Assembly (NCBI RefSeq): GCF_003589595.1
Contig: NW_020653200.1
Location: 3,764,104 to 3,828,103 of the forward strand
Origin: Hyposmocoma kahamanoa
Lineage: Eukaryota; Arthropoda; Insecta; Lepidoptera; Cosmopterigidae
Direction: 5' to 3'
Length of the DNA stretch: 64,000 nucleotides
Positions 37,401 to 46,795 of this stretch are shown in pieces. A model generated the notes under the pieces. It saw nothing but the letters and a program-made list of their open reading frames with translations, was not told the DNA's origin and made no database searches. Position 1 is the stretch's first letter. Every line of letters begins with the position of its first letter. The translations under genes were made by a program, and so were the position numbers.

Positions 37401-40400
37401 ATTAGTGCACTCTATGAATGAAGCAAGGTTTAGATTTGCAAACAAAAATATGTTATTAATGGAAAATTTATAGTAATTTTATTGATCAAGCAAAAAACAT
37501 ACGCTAATGAAACTATTTTTTCGAATAATTTCATTTACAATTTGCAGCAATACCTGCACAACAAAAACTTAAGAATTTGATAAACGTATTAGTAGTTTTA
37601 TTCGTAAATAGAGCCCGCTTTATAATTTTGAAATCGACAAAATATTTATACTCTGGCATATGACACTACCCATATTAATTGGCGCATATTATATTTACAT
37701 AAACATATCCACAAGCAAAGACGTGATCGTTGAAATTATGGGCTACTTGTTGCGTTAATCGCGTAAACAACGCTTTGTCCCGACTTTATAGGAGCCCTTA
37801 TACCTACTACGAAATTATATTTATAAGATTCATTATCGAAGCAGGGGGTCTACTCTCGATATCCGTCCGACATTGGTCCGAAATAATTACTGTCAAATAA
37901 GTAATATTCGACAAAATTGAAAGACAAGTATCAAGTATGAAGCTTCATTCGCATCATGTGTCTTTTCGTTTGGTCAAGTATTTGGCAGTAATTGTTTCAG
38001 ACGGATGTCGGACGGAGATCGAGAGTAGACCCCAGAAACGACGATTAGTATTGCAATAAATGATTTTTGTTAAACACTTGAAGCAGAAATAACATTCAAA
38101 AACCAAAATACTTAGCCAAGCTCTCTAGTCCGATTAAAGTTAGTTAATTACCAAAATAGCTTTGCATTTTCTGCAGTCATTTGACTCTTACCCAGGGCAA
38201 GAAGGTGCTCTCACAAGGGATATACGCGGATGGGGGCTGACATCAATGTCTGAAGCGCGCCAAGAACGAGGGTCGGCGATACAAACTGCATCCTCACAGC
38301 AGCCATCACTGTCTATAGATTCGTCTACAAAACAGTCACTTACTACTTTAATAGTGGTACAGTGTAGAACACTTCTCGGCGCAGGTGTCTTCAAAGTAAG
38401 GGAGTTATTTCATAATATAAGAACCACTTGGATTATTAAAGGGACTCAAAATTTATTTAAAGAGTTTTCTTTTGCTCCTTTCCTTTGCAAGTTTTCCTAA
38501 CCGTAGATACAAACTTAAGAGTCTATACTACCTCAAATGGCTTTGGTTGATTTCGTATAAAAGTTGAATAAAATCACTTTAGAAAAACCATATAGTAAAA
38601 TTGAGGATATGCACTGATTACTATACGGTGTGAAAAATGATTCTTTAAAATTTTTACGATACAAAAATAAACACAAACTTACTTCGAAATTTTAAAAGAA
38701 AACCGTTGTGTTCAATAGGTACTTAATATATAGCACTGATTTCTTTATGTCAACTGAACTAAATAGAACATGTATAGTATACGATATACATTTTTCAAAT
38801 GGCTTTAATTTCGTTTGTAAATAAAAAAATACTGAAATAAAACCTGTGTCCCTGCCGCTCGACCTCGGCAAAATAAGCCATATTAGGGCTTATTCCCACT
38901 TGTCACTACAGGCTTTGTTCCCACTGGCGACAAATGAAAAAAAAATCCCATATGTTACCAGGTGGTGACAAACGGGATAAAAAAAATAGCAGTTGTTGCC
39001 AGTGGTTATTTCCACTGGCGACAAATGAAAAAAAAACTCATTTTTTTTATTCCATTTGTTTTTTTTACCACTGGCAATTTGTCACCACCTGGTAACATAT
39101 AGTTTTTTTCCATTCATCGCCAGCGGAAATCACCACTGGCATCAACTGAGACTTTTTATCGCCACCTGGTAACATATGGAATTTTTTTCCCCATTTGTCG
39201 CCAGTACAAATCACCACTGGCAACAACTGGGATTTTTTTATCCCGGTTGTCACCACCTGGTAATATATGGGACTTTTTTCCCATTTGTCGCCAGTGGTGA
39301 CAACTGGGAATAAGCCCATATTAGTAGGTAGGGGAAAAATTTGAATTCGAGCTGAGGTAGTATTGACTCTTAATTATTCTACGTTGCGATTTGTGCTTTA
39401 CTCTAATAAAAATCTGTATCTTTTATTTTACTTTGTGAACGTAAAAATTCGTCGTACCCCTGCAGGATCCGAGTCTCGAGAGGTTGATGAAGATGCCATC
39501 ACTCTCACTAATGCTTTGACTAGACTGTGGCTTCGTCAGTTGAGCGCTGCATGCTTTCTTTAGAACGCTCTGTAAAAACACATCTTTCATGTTATAATAT
39601 TTGAAAATTAAGATACGCGTAGGACGCGTTCCCATTAAGTCGTAACGTTTTATTTATCGTTGGACGACTGTCGTGTCTAACCTGTTTCTATATCACGACT
39701 ATCTGCCGTGAATGTGTCGTGGACGTTTATTTTATCGTTTAACGACTGTCGTGCCTGGCTGTTCCCACTGGACGTAACGACGACATATCGGTTCACGGCA
39801 GCCGCCATGTTGTCTGCACTACAGACTCGTTTGAAGCTGCGATTATCTGTCCTCACATTTATCGTGACGTTTCATTTATCGTCAGATCATTGTCGTACTA
39901 GCTCTTCCCATTGTCACGACAGCTTGTCGTCGTAACGTTAAAAAGGTCGTGGACGACAGTTAATAGTGATGCTCTATGTGGGAACAACTTCATTGAAATA
40001 TGTAAGTCACGACACTTTGAATTATCATCATAATATTGTCATCGCAACATAATGGGAACGCGCCCTTACGGCTGCACGAAATTACCCTCCCTGCAAGAGA
40101 TACCAATTCTTTCCTGTACCTTTAGCGCACCCTAGGCAATAATCGGCGAGTACCTTACGCCGTTTAACAAATCTTTTCATCACGATGGCAAGCATTATAG
40201 TGTATGCCATCGCTACGATAACAAAAGAAAAATGGAGCATCAATTTCACGATAAACGAACCCGGTAATGTTTGGTGGTGTCCGGAATGGAAGGCCGACTT
40301 TGTCGGAATCGAGCTGCTTGGCGCTGCAGGTCACTCAGCCGATGGTGTGACCATGATGTGTTCATGCCACGAAGTTCTTCTATTGCCTCAATCTGATTAA

Positions 40401-43400
40401 AATAAGTCTATGTTAGTAGTTAAGTAAAGTTTTGCGATTTTTGTAATAGGTTATTTATACCGCAGTGTTTGCAATTGTAAGGATTTTTTTATTGGTTAAA
40501 ATCAAGTGTGCATTAGACCTCCACCTCACCTGGAGCATGCAAACCAATATAATGCCTATTCACTCTCGCCTTGGGAAGGCACAAGTATAGCGTAAAGGAA
40601 ATAAATCTGCAGGCGAGGAATTCCACTCCAATGCCGTCCACCATATAAATGTGGAAGCATAACCCTTCATGCGAATCTTGGGCATAAACACAACGTAGGG
40701 GTGTGGAACAGCATACATATATGATGATCACATAATTATATCCATTTCGTCGTCAAAGCGTATAAAATTTCTTTTTTTTACTGTTTGTATCTAAACATTC
40801 AAACATAGGTTGTCTCATATTTATTTTTTAAATGGCTAAAGTATTTAAATACGTATAAGTACGTATAGAAAAATAACTACAATATTATTTTTCGAGACAA
40901 TAATTTTTAGCAAATGCTTAATTGGAAATAATAATTTTGTCGCCAATACAATGTACTCAAATTTCAATAAATAATAAGCATATACAAATATAACCAGTTG
41001 TGAGGAGTCCCGGGATTTGCAGAGATTCTCCAAGTAATTCTTCCATTTTATACGTCCCACTGCTGGCCACGGGTCTTCTTTCAGCCGACAGTTTAGGCCA
41101 TGGTCCACCACGCTGGCCCAATGCGGGTTGGGGACTTCACACGTTATCCGAGGGTTATGTACCTTCACACTTCGAATTAAATTTTGCACATAAATCCGAG
41201 AAACTCAGAGGTGCGAGCCCGAATTCGAACCCACAACCCTCAGCTTGAGAGGCAGTAGGTCAAACCATTAGGCTACCACGGCTGCACGTCACGTTATTCT
41301 TTAGTTTCGCTAAATTAACTCCCTCAATTCCGATCACTAATGATCATAGAATTGGAATGGCCGAATAACTTCTCTCTCTCTACTCTCCGTGATATATAAT
41401 CCTTCATTCACGAGTATGAAATAGAATTTTAGTTGTGAAGATATTTTTGTTACTCAGTATATTACACGCAAAATAGGCGCCTTGACGTCGAGTTGCGGAC
41501 ACCAGCCCGTTACACCAAGTACCAAGTACTCAGCATAGAGTACGAAAAAAAACCGACCTCAAAAGTCATTCATCCCTTAGTTTGCCACCCTCAGAGGTGG
41601 AACAAGAAAAATCATCAAAATCGGTTCGTAAATCGAGTTATCGCATAACATATATACAAAAAAAACCGGTACCTCGGATCGCTTGTATTCTTCTTCAGCC
41701 TCTATGGCACGCTGGTGTAGAAGTTCTATATCCAGTTGCCTATCTTCTTCTGCTTCTCTGGCCTGTGTTTCTTTTTCCTGGAAAGAAAGAATTTAAAAGA
41801 AATTATTCACACAGGTATAAACACAGATTTACATTATGCCACGATCGACGATTCTGTTACTTACGTTTGGATCTTTTGTTATGTATATGAATAGTATAAT
41901 CCGTATAATAAAGCCACATGTGCCCGTACGTGAAAAGCGCTTTTAATAGCTGCAGAGCCTTGTGTAAGAGTGCGTCCAGGGAATTACTGCCACCTTACCT
42001 ATTTCTGCCGCCAAGCTGTAATTACAGCTTTACTGTGTTTCGGTTTTGAAGGGTAAGGGTGTTGGTGAATTTATAGGCACGTGGGACTCAACTTGGGACG
42101 TCTCAAGGTGACAGGTGCAGTAGCAGTGCCCCTCAGATCTTTGCGATTTAAAGCTCTGATTGGCACTGTAACTGTTATGGACAGGCGTGTAACTCACCAT
42201 CCGGATCACAACTTGTTCGTTCCGTCACTTATTATTATAAAAAAAAATTATGAAAGTCATTAAAATAATACCGTAAAAATATTAACACATTTTGTTTAAG
42301 TACTATCACTGAAAATATATACGTGCTTATCCTTAAATTATCGTTGATCAGTACCAATACTCATACTAATGAAAAGACTTGCATAAAGATCGCGTGCCCA
42401 ATAGTTAAATGACTACGAGTTGAGGTTAGATTAAGGGCACCTAGCCTTATAGCACTGGGCTTAAGAATAAGGCTACGGTATCACCTGCCTGTCGTACAAG
42501 GCCACCAAAAGGTGACCTTGAGGTCGCGGACACTCAGAGTGGGGGCTTTGCTAGTCCGTTAAAGCGACTCTGGAAGACGGCAGAGAGTGGTGGTTGCACT
42601 ATGCCGTGCCGAACTTGACAGGGACGGCGCAGCGAGGGCTAAGAGCTCGAGAGGCGCCTAATAAGGCGAAGTGCGTAAGAGGCACCGGTGACTGTCGTTA
42701 GAGATCCCTGAGTAGATGGACGGCTGATCTGGTAAGGACGGCGGGTAACCGATGGATGCACGTCACGTCCGGTCGGCTCGTGTGGAAATCTTTAGGGGAG
42801 GCCTGTGTTCACGCTTCCGTACTGTGTATGTGAAAATGGCGACGCCAGAAAATGACTTTTCCAATATATAACTTATTTTTTTAATAAATTGTAAGTTCGC
42901 ATTTGACCTCCATCTCACCTGATGGAAAGTGACGATGAGGTCGACGATGGATGAATGCCTATTCACTTTCGCCATGAAAAGGCCCAAGTTATAACGTTCA
43001 GGGAACAAGTCTGCAGACAGGGAATTCCACTCCACAGCCGTCGCAATATCAATATGGAATCGTAACGCTTCGTGCGAATCTTTGGAATATCCACAACATA
43101 TAGATGGAACCCAAGTCTACGCCTAGTCCCCCGGTGACGGAAAGGGGAAAGCGGAATTAAATAGTGTAATTCCATCGCACATTCTCCGTGATATATCCTG
43201 TAAAATTCCGATAAGCTGGTAACTTTACGGAGGTGTTCAAGGCTCTGCAGTTTCGCCTCCACTAATTCCGAGTCACCTATAAGCTTCTTGGCACGGTTGT
43301 CAACTGAATCCTAGGTGGCCACTTGGTATGTAGCAGAGCCATCCTAAAGGTGGCAGCAGTACTCCATGCACGACCGGATTTGTGCTTGGTACAGCTGAAG

Positions 43401-46400
43401 CAACTGTCCCGGTGTGTGTGTCCCTATCTACTGACCTGAGAGATAGGGTTTTCCGGAGACTACGGGCTCGACGGCAAGACCGGGGTATAGCGGGCGTCCG
43501 GGCCAAGCGCTTCGCCAGTGATACGCCTTTGCGGGCGTCTCTGGCGGACCCGGACTTAGGCATGGACTTGCAGGACACTGCGACTGGCATGTCCGGCACT
43601 AGCCCGGAGAGCTAGTAGAGGATAAGCTAGATATCCTCCGGTCCCTCCAGCCGCTTAGGTTATTGGGAACTGGAGAGACGTCGTTTTTCGGCGTCGGGAA
43701 GTGAGCTCCGCCACCGATGAGGAGATTTGGTAGTGGACTCAAAGTCGACGGCTTAGCGGTGGCAACTGCTAGCTGTACAATGCGCAACGGGAAGTGAGCG
43801 TGCCTACAGCTCCGGTACTTATCTGGAAAATAGGGACCGCAGAATAGGGGAAAATACTGTTCGTGGAGCCGGGGCGGTTCACCAGAGGCACTAGCCTCTC
43901 GAAGAACCCTATAACCTGTGCGCGCACAGGTTATAGTGTCCTTCTCGTATGCCCTAAGTACCTCTAGGGCATACGAGAAGTGATAGTGAGAATTATAGTG
44001 ACGTAAGTGAGGGTCACTATAATCAAAACTAACGTAGAAAGATATGGTGCTTGTCCTCGTGTGAAGTAACGCCTCACCCTGGAAAGGATCCCAAGTTTCC
44101 TTGCTGCATATTTGGTCATGGATTCAACGTATCTTCCGAAGTACAAATTGGACGACAGGGCCGTTCCAAGTAGTATAGATATATCACGAAAAGTCGGAGT
44201 CAGCTCAAAGGAACTCCGTTTTGTGGAGAATAGACACGCCTGCGTTTAGTAGCGTTAAATTTGACAAGATTGGCATCACTCCAATCGGAGACTGCCTTGA
44301 GTGTCAAATCCAAAAGGCTAACCATAGACTCTCGACAAGACTGGATTTCCTCTCCACTGATCCTTGCATTGGTCAAGTACCTATCTACAACTGTGTTGTC
44401 ATCAGCATACGCAAAGGTACCTGGAATTAACATATCATTGATATGCTGTAGAAAGAGAGTCGCGGACAAATAAATAAATAAAAAATTAATTTCCTTACCT
44501 TTTGCATTTGGCGTTCGTGTTCAATTTTCTGTTGCTCAAGTTCTTCTTCAGGAATAGGCGGAGTCTCATCACCACCGCTTGCATGTTTTGTTCCTAATTC
44601 AAGTTTATTGTTTTACGTAGTTCAGTAAGATCGTAAGATACAGATAGGTACTATTTAATAAATTTAATACTACTAATAATGTTTAGCAGGTACATAATGC
44701 ACGTTACGGTGCAACGAGTGTGTGAATAAAGGTACAAAATTCAAAAGGGTCCTAGTTCTTCATTTCAAAACATTTTTATATCCCAGAGTATTAGACCCTT
44801 TTATAATTCTTTTAATATTAATGTTTGTACACAATACTGAAGTTTGTATGAAGTAGTGTAAGTCACAAGTTTTTTTTATAACAAACAATTGCTCCGTAGG
44901 ATAATGGAGTCGAATAAGTATTCATATTTATGTATTTAGATCATTCTTGTATTAGTGTTTTCTGCCTAATTTTTGTAGTAAAATTTATTATTGAAGTATT
45001 CAAGTACACTAACGTGAAATATTATTGTATATATTATTGTAGGTAGGTATATATTTAGACAATCACTAAATAAAAGGTTGAATTATAATAATAACGTTCA
45101 TAAATGACCGATCGAATATTATAACATGACATACTTAGATATAATCGAAACAAAAAGATTGTAGTCATTTTTTTTTCAAATTAAACGTCTGGTTGTTATT
45201 ATAATTAACATTGTTATTATACTTCAACCAACAACAGTGTTATTATAATTCAAACTTTTTTCGGCTTGTACTATGAAAATAATATTTCATGTACATAAAT
45301 ATTTTAAATACGCGAATATTAAAAAAATATTTCACTATCAACGATATCTATGTACTAACGTTGAAAGTCTTTGTGCACAATACTATTTCACTAAACAATA
45401 AGTACTCAAATATAGAGTTTTTGAACAAGAACTTTGTTTTGTAAATCAAAATAAAACAATAAATTTAGATGACAATAGATTAAGTTATCGAGAGATCAGT
45501 CAACCGTGACCATGGGACCTGTAAAGGGCCCGAAACGTCGGTTTGTTTGAAAAAACAAATATACGCGATTTAAATCCGGAAAAATAGTTTCATTTCTTAT
45601 AGAAAGATGTTAACAACTCAATTTTGGCCTATTATTGATGATATGGATATCACTAATATGTGATTTCAACAAGAAGGTGCCACAAGTCACACAGCCACCG
45701 AAACAATGAATTTGTTGCAAACCAAATTTCCCGATTGCTTAATATCACGAAATTCAGCCGTTAAGTGACCAGCTCGATCATGTGATTAAACACCACTGGA
45801 TTATTTCTTTATGGGGTTATGTTAAGATGGAGTCTATACGGAGCCAATCGAATCGATTGCAGCTTTAAAACTCAAAATTCGTGAATTGAGTAAAGAAATA
45901 GTCAAAAAGTGATTAAAAACTTTGATGAAAGAATCGACATCTGTAACTGTGGTCGTGGTGGACATTTATCAGATATCATTTTTCATTCATAATTGCCAAA
46001 CCTTACTTTTTCAATTCAATAAAAATTTGATTCATTGTCATCTAAATTTATTGTTTTATTTTGATTTACAAAACCAAGTTCTTGTTGAAAAACCGTTTCT
46101 TATATAGTATGTTACGATAACCCGAATGTTATTTATTATCTCACGACTATATACTCCAATAGGTACTGAAATATAGTAGAAACTGAGTCGGAAATTAGGT
46201 AGTGAACACTAGGTAACCGTCGTCTGTCGGCCGTTGTCGAACGGCCGATGTAGTTTCATACTATGCAATCAAAATAATTATTACCTTGCATTAAACTAGG
46301 CAATTCCCTGTACGATGAATACCGGAATAATTATTCTGTAGTGTCATCAAATTAATCCATATAGTCGAATTAGAATCAATTTGTTATCTTACCTGTGGGC

Positions 46401-46795
46401 GGATGGTAAGAAGGAATCCAAAATTGGTGAGCCAGTTTTACTATTTATTATAGACCGTTTATGATAAATAATGTAATCAGTTTAATCCAATGCATGATAG
46501 CTACCGAGCCCCGAACGTAAACTGGATCATGTATAAACGTAAGAATTTATTAATAGATGTTTATTTTCACGGTTACAGATATGTATTCTAGTTATGTATG
46601 AACTTTTTGGCAACGGTCCAAGAATCGGTTAAACCATTCAAACTAGATTTGAAGGATATAAAAAAATGAAGTCAGAAGTACTTAATTTGTGCTGATAAAC
46701 CTATTATTACAAGCAGTATCGTAAATCCATGGAAAACTACAAAGTCTATTTTCTAAATAATTATAAAAAGATATACCTACCTTCTTTGGAACCAT
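22451..46795 (-). CDS. Hk: Voltage-gated K+ channel beta subunit (Hyperkinetic type)
   Basis: Cytosolic partner of Shaker-type K+ channels with an aldo-keto reductase fold. Core exons, certain: 29233-29466, 29062-29155, 28295-28422, 28138-28217, 27870-28002, 27590-27726, 25852-25951, 25572-25687, 24526-24656. C-terminal exons, likely: 23520-23599, 22451-22668 (stop TAA). Predicted upstream exons: 46777-46795 (ATG), 44499-44593, 41673-41777, 38192-38388, 36550-36723, 34999-35072. Every junction agrees in phase; the full model is 704 aa. Core motifs are [82 protein letters not shown] and [10 protein letters not shown]. The upstream exons encode a charged coiled coil ([16 protein letters not shown] onward) and then a Ser-rich region; they may instead be a separate gene or alternative 5' exons. 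The tail is basic and Ser-rich. Donor 24526 (GTCAGT) was chosen over an earlier GTGAGA because only it keeps the frame into exon 23599. Confidence 0.85.
22960..23130 (+). repeat. tRNA-derived SINE, family D2, copy 1
   Basis: The tRNA-like head has 'gtggcttagttggcgtagcg' as A-box region and GGTTCGAATCC as B box. The body has 'tttgtattaataattataaa'. Two related copies: 29784 (plus) and 34676-34805 (minus). Sits in the last Kv-beta intron. Confidence 0.8.
23288..23354 (-). CDS. Candidate cassette exon in the Kv-beta tail
   Basis: A strong acceptor (TTTCCTTTATAG) opens 22 codons reading [11 protein letters not shown], then [10 protein letters not shown]. The stretch ends at ACTG/GTGGGT in phase 1, which fits the last exon (22668). 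It needs a phase-0 partner upstream; the short stretch ending at 23431 before a GC donor (AAG/GCAAGC) gives one. Not part of my main model because joining it to exon 23599 breaks the frame. Confidence 0.4.
24781..24982. mobile_element. MITE with ~65-bp inverted ends
   Basis: The ends begin CAGC and continue GGGCTAAAAAGGCCGCATTA, with exact complement on the right; pairing extends through 'gcagaatcataatatgatta'. Total about 202 bp, non-coding, in a Kv-beta intron. The CAG ends recall hAT-type MITEs, but I see no 8-bp target duplication. Confidence 0.85.
25206..25485 (-). repeat. (TA)n tract plus reverse tRNA-derived SINE
   Basis: On the minus strand, 25485 downward reads GGCACAGTGGTTAGTACTTT and then GGCTTCGATTCCCG, a tRNA-like A and B box. 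A body follows, ending near two TA microsatellites (25206-25270) that probably grew from its 3' tail. Located in a Kv-beta intron. Confidence 0.65.
26220..26270. repeat. Perfect 19-bp hairpin in a Kv-beta intron
   Basis: CTTCCAAATCGCCCTAATA and its exact complement are separated by 13 bases. Likely the collapsed remains of a MITE; shorter than a normal pre-miRNA. Confidence 0.8.
26280..27540. other. Kv-beta intron, nothing recognised
   Basis: No exon or delimited repeat between exons 27590-27726 and 25852-25951 other than the hairpin and SINE listed separately. Confidence 0.4.
28440..29060. other. Kv-beta intron, nothing recognised
   Basis: The intron between exons 29062-29155 and 28295-28422. 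AT-rich, without a delimited repeat. Confidence 0.4.
29784..29925 (+). repeat. tRNA-derived SINE, family D2, copy 2
   Basis: Begins 'gttccgtagctcagttgagt'. The B box is degraded. The body 'tttgtattaataattataaa' matches copies 1 and 3. Followed directly by an inverted family A fragment. Confidence 0.7.
29960..30185. repeat. Dispersed repeat family A, inverted partial copy
   Basis: Contains 'tgtgttccggttttgaaggg', 'gctggtgaaattaca' and 'cagatctttgcgatttaaa' in the reverse of the 4.5 kb order. Located in a Kv-beta intron. Confidence 0.7.
30213..30287. repeat. 75-bp near-identical repeat, family H
   Basis: Matches 55421-55494 almost base for base, including 'ggtttttgtattagacccgt' and 'cgtccatttatttgtaagtc'. 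Confidence 0.8.
30366..30737. mobile_element. MITE, family E, copy 1
   Basis: About 370 bp. Ends read GATCACTAGTGATCGGAATT and GAGGGAGTTAG, with the complement at the right (CTAACTCCCTC, then GATGATCAC). The interior ('cgtataaaatttctttt', 'aaatggctaaagtatt', 'gagacaataattt') matches a second copy at 40729-41346. Confidence 0.8.
31140..31330. mobile_element. Relic of the hAT-like element seen at 61.3 kb
   Basis: Diverged similarity, in the same order, to the interior of the 61301-62597 element: 'cgtattagttcgatattttt', 'tttagctctcttcta' and 'gatttttcgacgtaagg'. No ends are recognisable here. Confidence 0.6.
31340..33470. other. Kv-beta intron, mostly unassigned
   Basis: No supported exon. A fragment of family G (about 32345-32425, shared with 48.9 and 63.2 kb) is present. 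The rest shows only AT-rich sequence. Confidence 0.4.
33475..33607 (-). CDS. Candidate alternative first exon of the Kv-beta gene
   Basis: On the minus strand an ATG opens 44 codons beginning [14 protein letters not shown] and ending at a strong donor GCAG/GTAAGTGG in phase 1. This is exactly the phase needed to enter the core exon at 29466. Mammalian Kv-beta1 isoforms also begin with a short N-terminal inactivation peptide carrying an early cysteine; here Cys is residue 9. The opposite strand also has an open frame of 90 codons, so coding on this strand is supported mainly by the donor and phase. Confidence 0.4.
34676..34805 (-). repeat. tRNA-derived SINE, family D2, copy 3
   Basis: Reverse orientation. 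The complement reads GGTTCGTTTCG..., then GAAGACGTCGGTTCGG and 'tttgtattaataattataac'. Same order as copy 1. Confidence 0.7.
35345..35510. repeat. Family C MITE, partial copy
   Basis: The left arm is intact ('gaactctactcaatgctcaa', 'gtcagga'). The right end matches only in 'tcctgacccttagagtg'. Related to 2157-2308. Confidence 0.6.
37055..37445 (-). CDS. Second candidate alternative first exon of the Kv-beta gene
   Basis: A 130-codon open frame on the minus strand begins [12 protein letters not shown] and ends [10 protein letters not shown] before a good donor (CTCG/GTGAGTG) in phase 1, which fits entry into core exon 29466. The DNA is GC-rich and the opposite strand is also open for 110 codons, so openness alone is weak evidence. 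It could be a non-coding CpG-rich promoter exon instead. Confidence 0.3.
37845..38033. mobile_element. MITE, 189 bp
   Basis: Ends are inverted: GGGGTCTACTCTCGATATCC against the complement with one change, continuing 'gtccgacat' and 'aattactg.caaata'. Located in a predicted Kv-beta intron. Confidence 0.85.
38879..39324. mobile_element. hAT-type MITE with repetitive interior
   Basis: The 430-bp element (38887-39316) starts GGCTTATTCCCACTTGTCAC and ends with the complement of a near match. It is flanked on both sides by CATATTAG, an 8-bp target duplication typical of hAT transposition. The interior is a series of short units, CACTGGCGACAAATG and ACCAGGTGGTGACAA and their complements, separated by A or T runs, so it can fold in many registers. 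Confidence 0.85.
39619..40069. mobile_element. MITE, ~450 bp
   Basis: Inverted ends: GTAGGACGCGTTCCCATTA on the left against the complement of TAATGGGAACGCGCCCTTAC. The interior is full of 'cgtcgt' and 'tcgtaacg' words with local palindromes. It follows the 38.9 kb MITE by about 300 bp. Confidence 0.75.
40505..41400 (-). mobile_element. LINE 3' fragment split by a MITE that holds a SINE
   Basis: Minus-strand LINE pieces lie at 40505-40728 and about 41347-41400. The first encodes the common non-LTR tail pattern [20 protein letters not shown], and the second shares 'ctctccgtgatatat' with the LINE at 42.9 kb. Between them is family E MITE copy 2 (40729-41346, ends as at 30366). Inside that MITE, 41038-41289 is a minus-strand tRNA-type SINE with GGGTTCGAATTCGGGC as B-box region and 'ggccagcgtggtggaccatg' in its body. 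Confidence 0.75.
41520..41668. repeat. Family B repeat touching a splice donor
   Basis: Short copy: 'ctcagcatagagtacg', 'aaaccgacctcaaaagtc', 'gagttatcgcataacatata'. Its right end lies four bases from exon 41673-41777, whose donor reads GAG/GTACCGG. Confidence 0.7.
41935..42265. repeat. Dispersed repeat family A, inverted copy
   Basis: Nearly full length: 'gcgtccagggaattactgcc' through 'ttgttcgttccgtcacttat', ending in a run of A. Confidence 0.8.
42340..42790. other. Repeat fragment and unexplained GC-rich block
   Basis: 42340-42440 is the inverse of sequence near 2.1-2.4 kb ('gcccaatagttaaatgacta'), an element flanking the family C MITE. 42455-42790 is GC-rich, has no protein-like frame, and lies just before the 3' end of a LINE. 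It may be the 5' portion of another retroposon. Confidence 0.4.
42890..44469 (-). mobile_element. Decayed non-LTR retrotransposon with a 642-bp insert
   Basis: Minus strand. 44469 downward encodes [20 protein letters not shown] (the YADD reverse-transcriptase box), then [27 protein letters not shown] and RRYFTRGQ. The frame resumes below 43405 with [16 protein letters not shown] and [20 protein letters not shown], ending [17 protein letters not shown]. Between the halves lies 43410-44051, an insert flanked by TGTCC on both sides. Frameshifts and stops show the LINE is dead. The tail resembles Jockey/CR1-like elements common in Lepidoptera. Confidence 0.8.
43410..44051. mobile_element. GC-rich insert with three consecutive hairpins
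   Basis: Inserted in the LINE between two TGTCC copies. Its left two-thirds is GC-rich with a plus-strand open stretch ([19 protein letters not shown]) that I do not recognise. Its right part has a 26-bp perfect palindrome (43910-43935), a 15-bp-stem hairpin with 10-base loop (43941-43980) and an 11-bp-stem hairpin with 10-base loop (43992-44023). No inverted termini were found. Confidence 0.6.
44700..45416. other. AT-rich predicted Kv-beta intron
   Basis: No exon or delimited repeat seen up to the mariner-like element. Confidence 0.4.
45417..46093 (+). mobile_element. Broken mariner-like DNA transposon, 677 bp
   Basis: The two ends (45417-45476 and 46034-46093) are 60-bp inverted repeats with two mismatches, containing GTTTTTGAACAAGAAC and 'attgtcatctaaatttattg'. 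Inside, the plus strand still encodes a transposase C-terminus: [17 protein letters not shown], then TPLDYFFMG, and [16 protein letters not shown]. This is the DDE region of IS630/mariner-type enzymes. In-frame stops (after NSAVK and elsewhere) and loss of the N-terminal half make it inactive. Confidence 0.85.

Noticed and set aside
38900..39310. CRISPR-like regular short repeats
   Set aside because: The units alternate in orientation with homopolymer spacers inside a hAT-type MITE with target duplication; the genome is eukaryotic.
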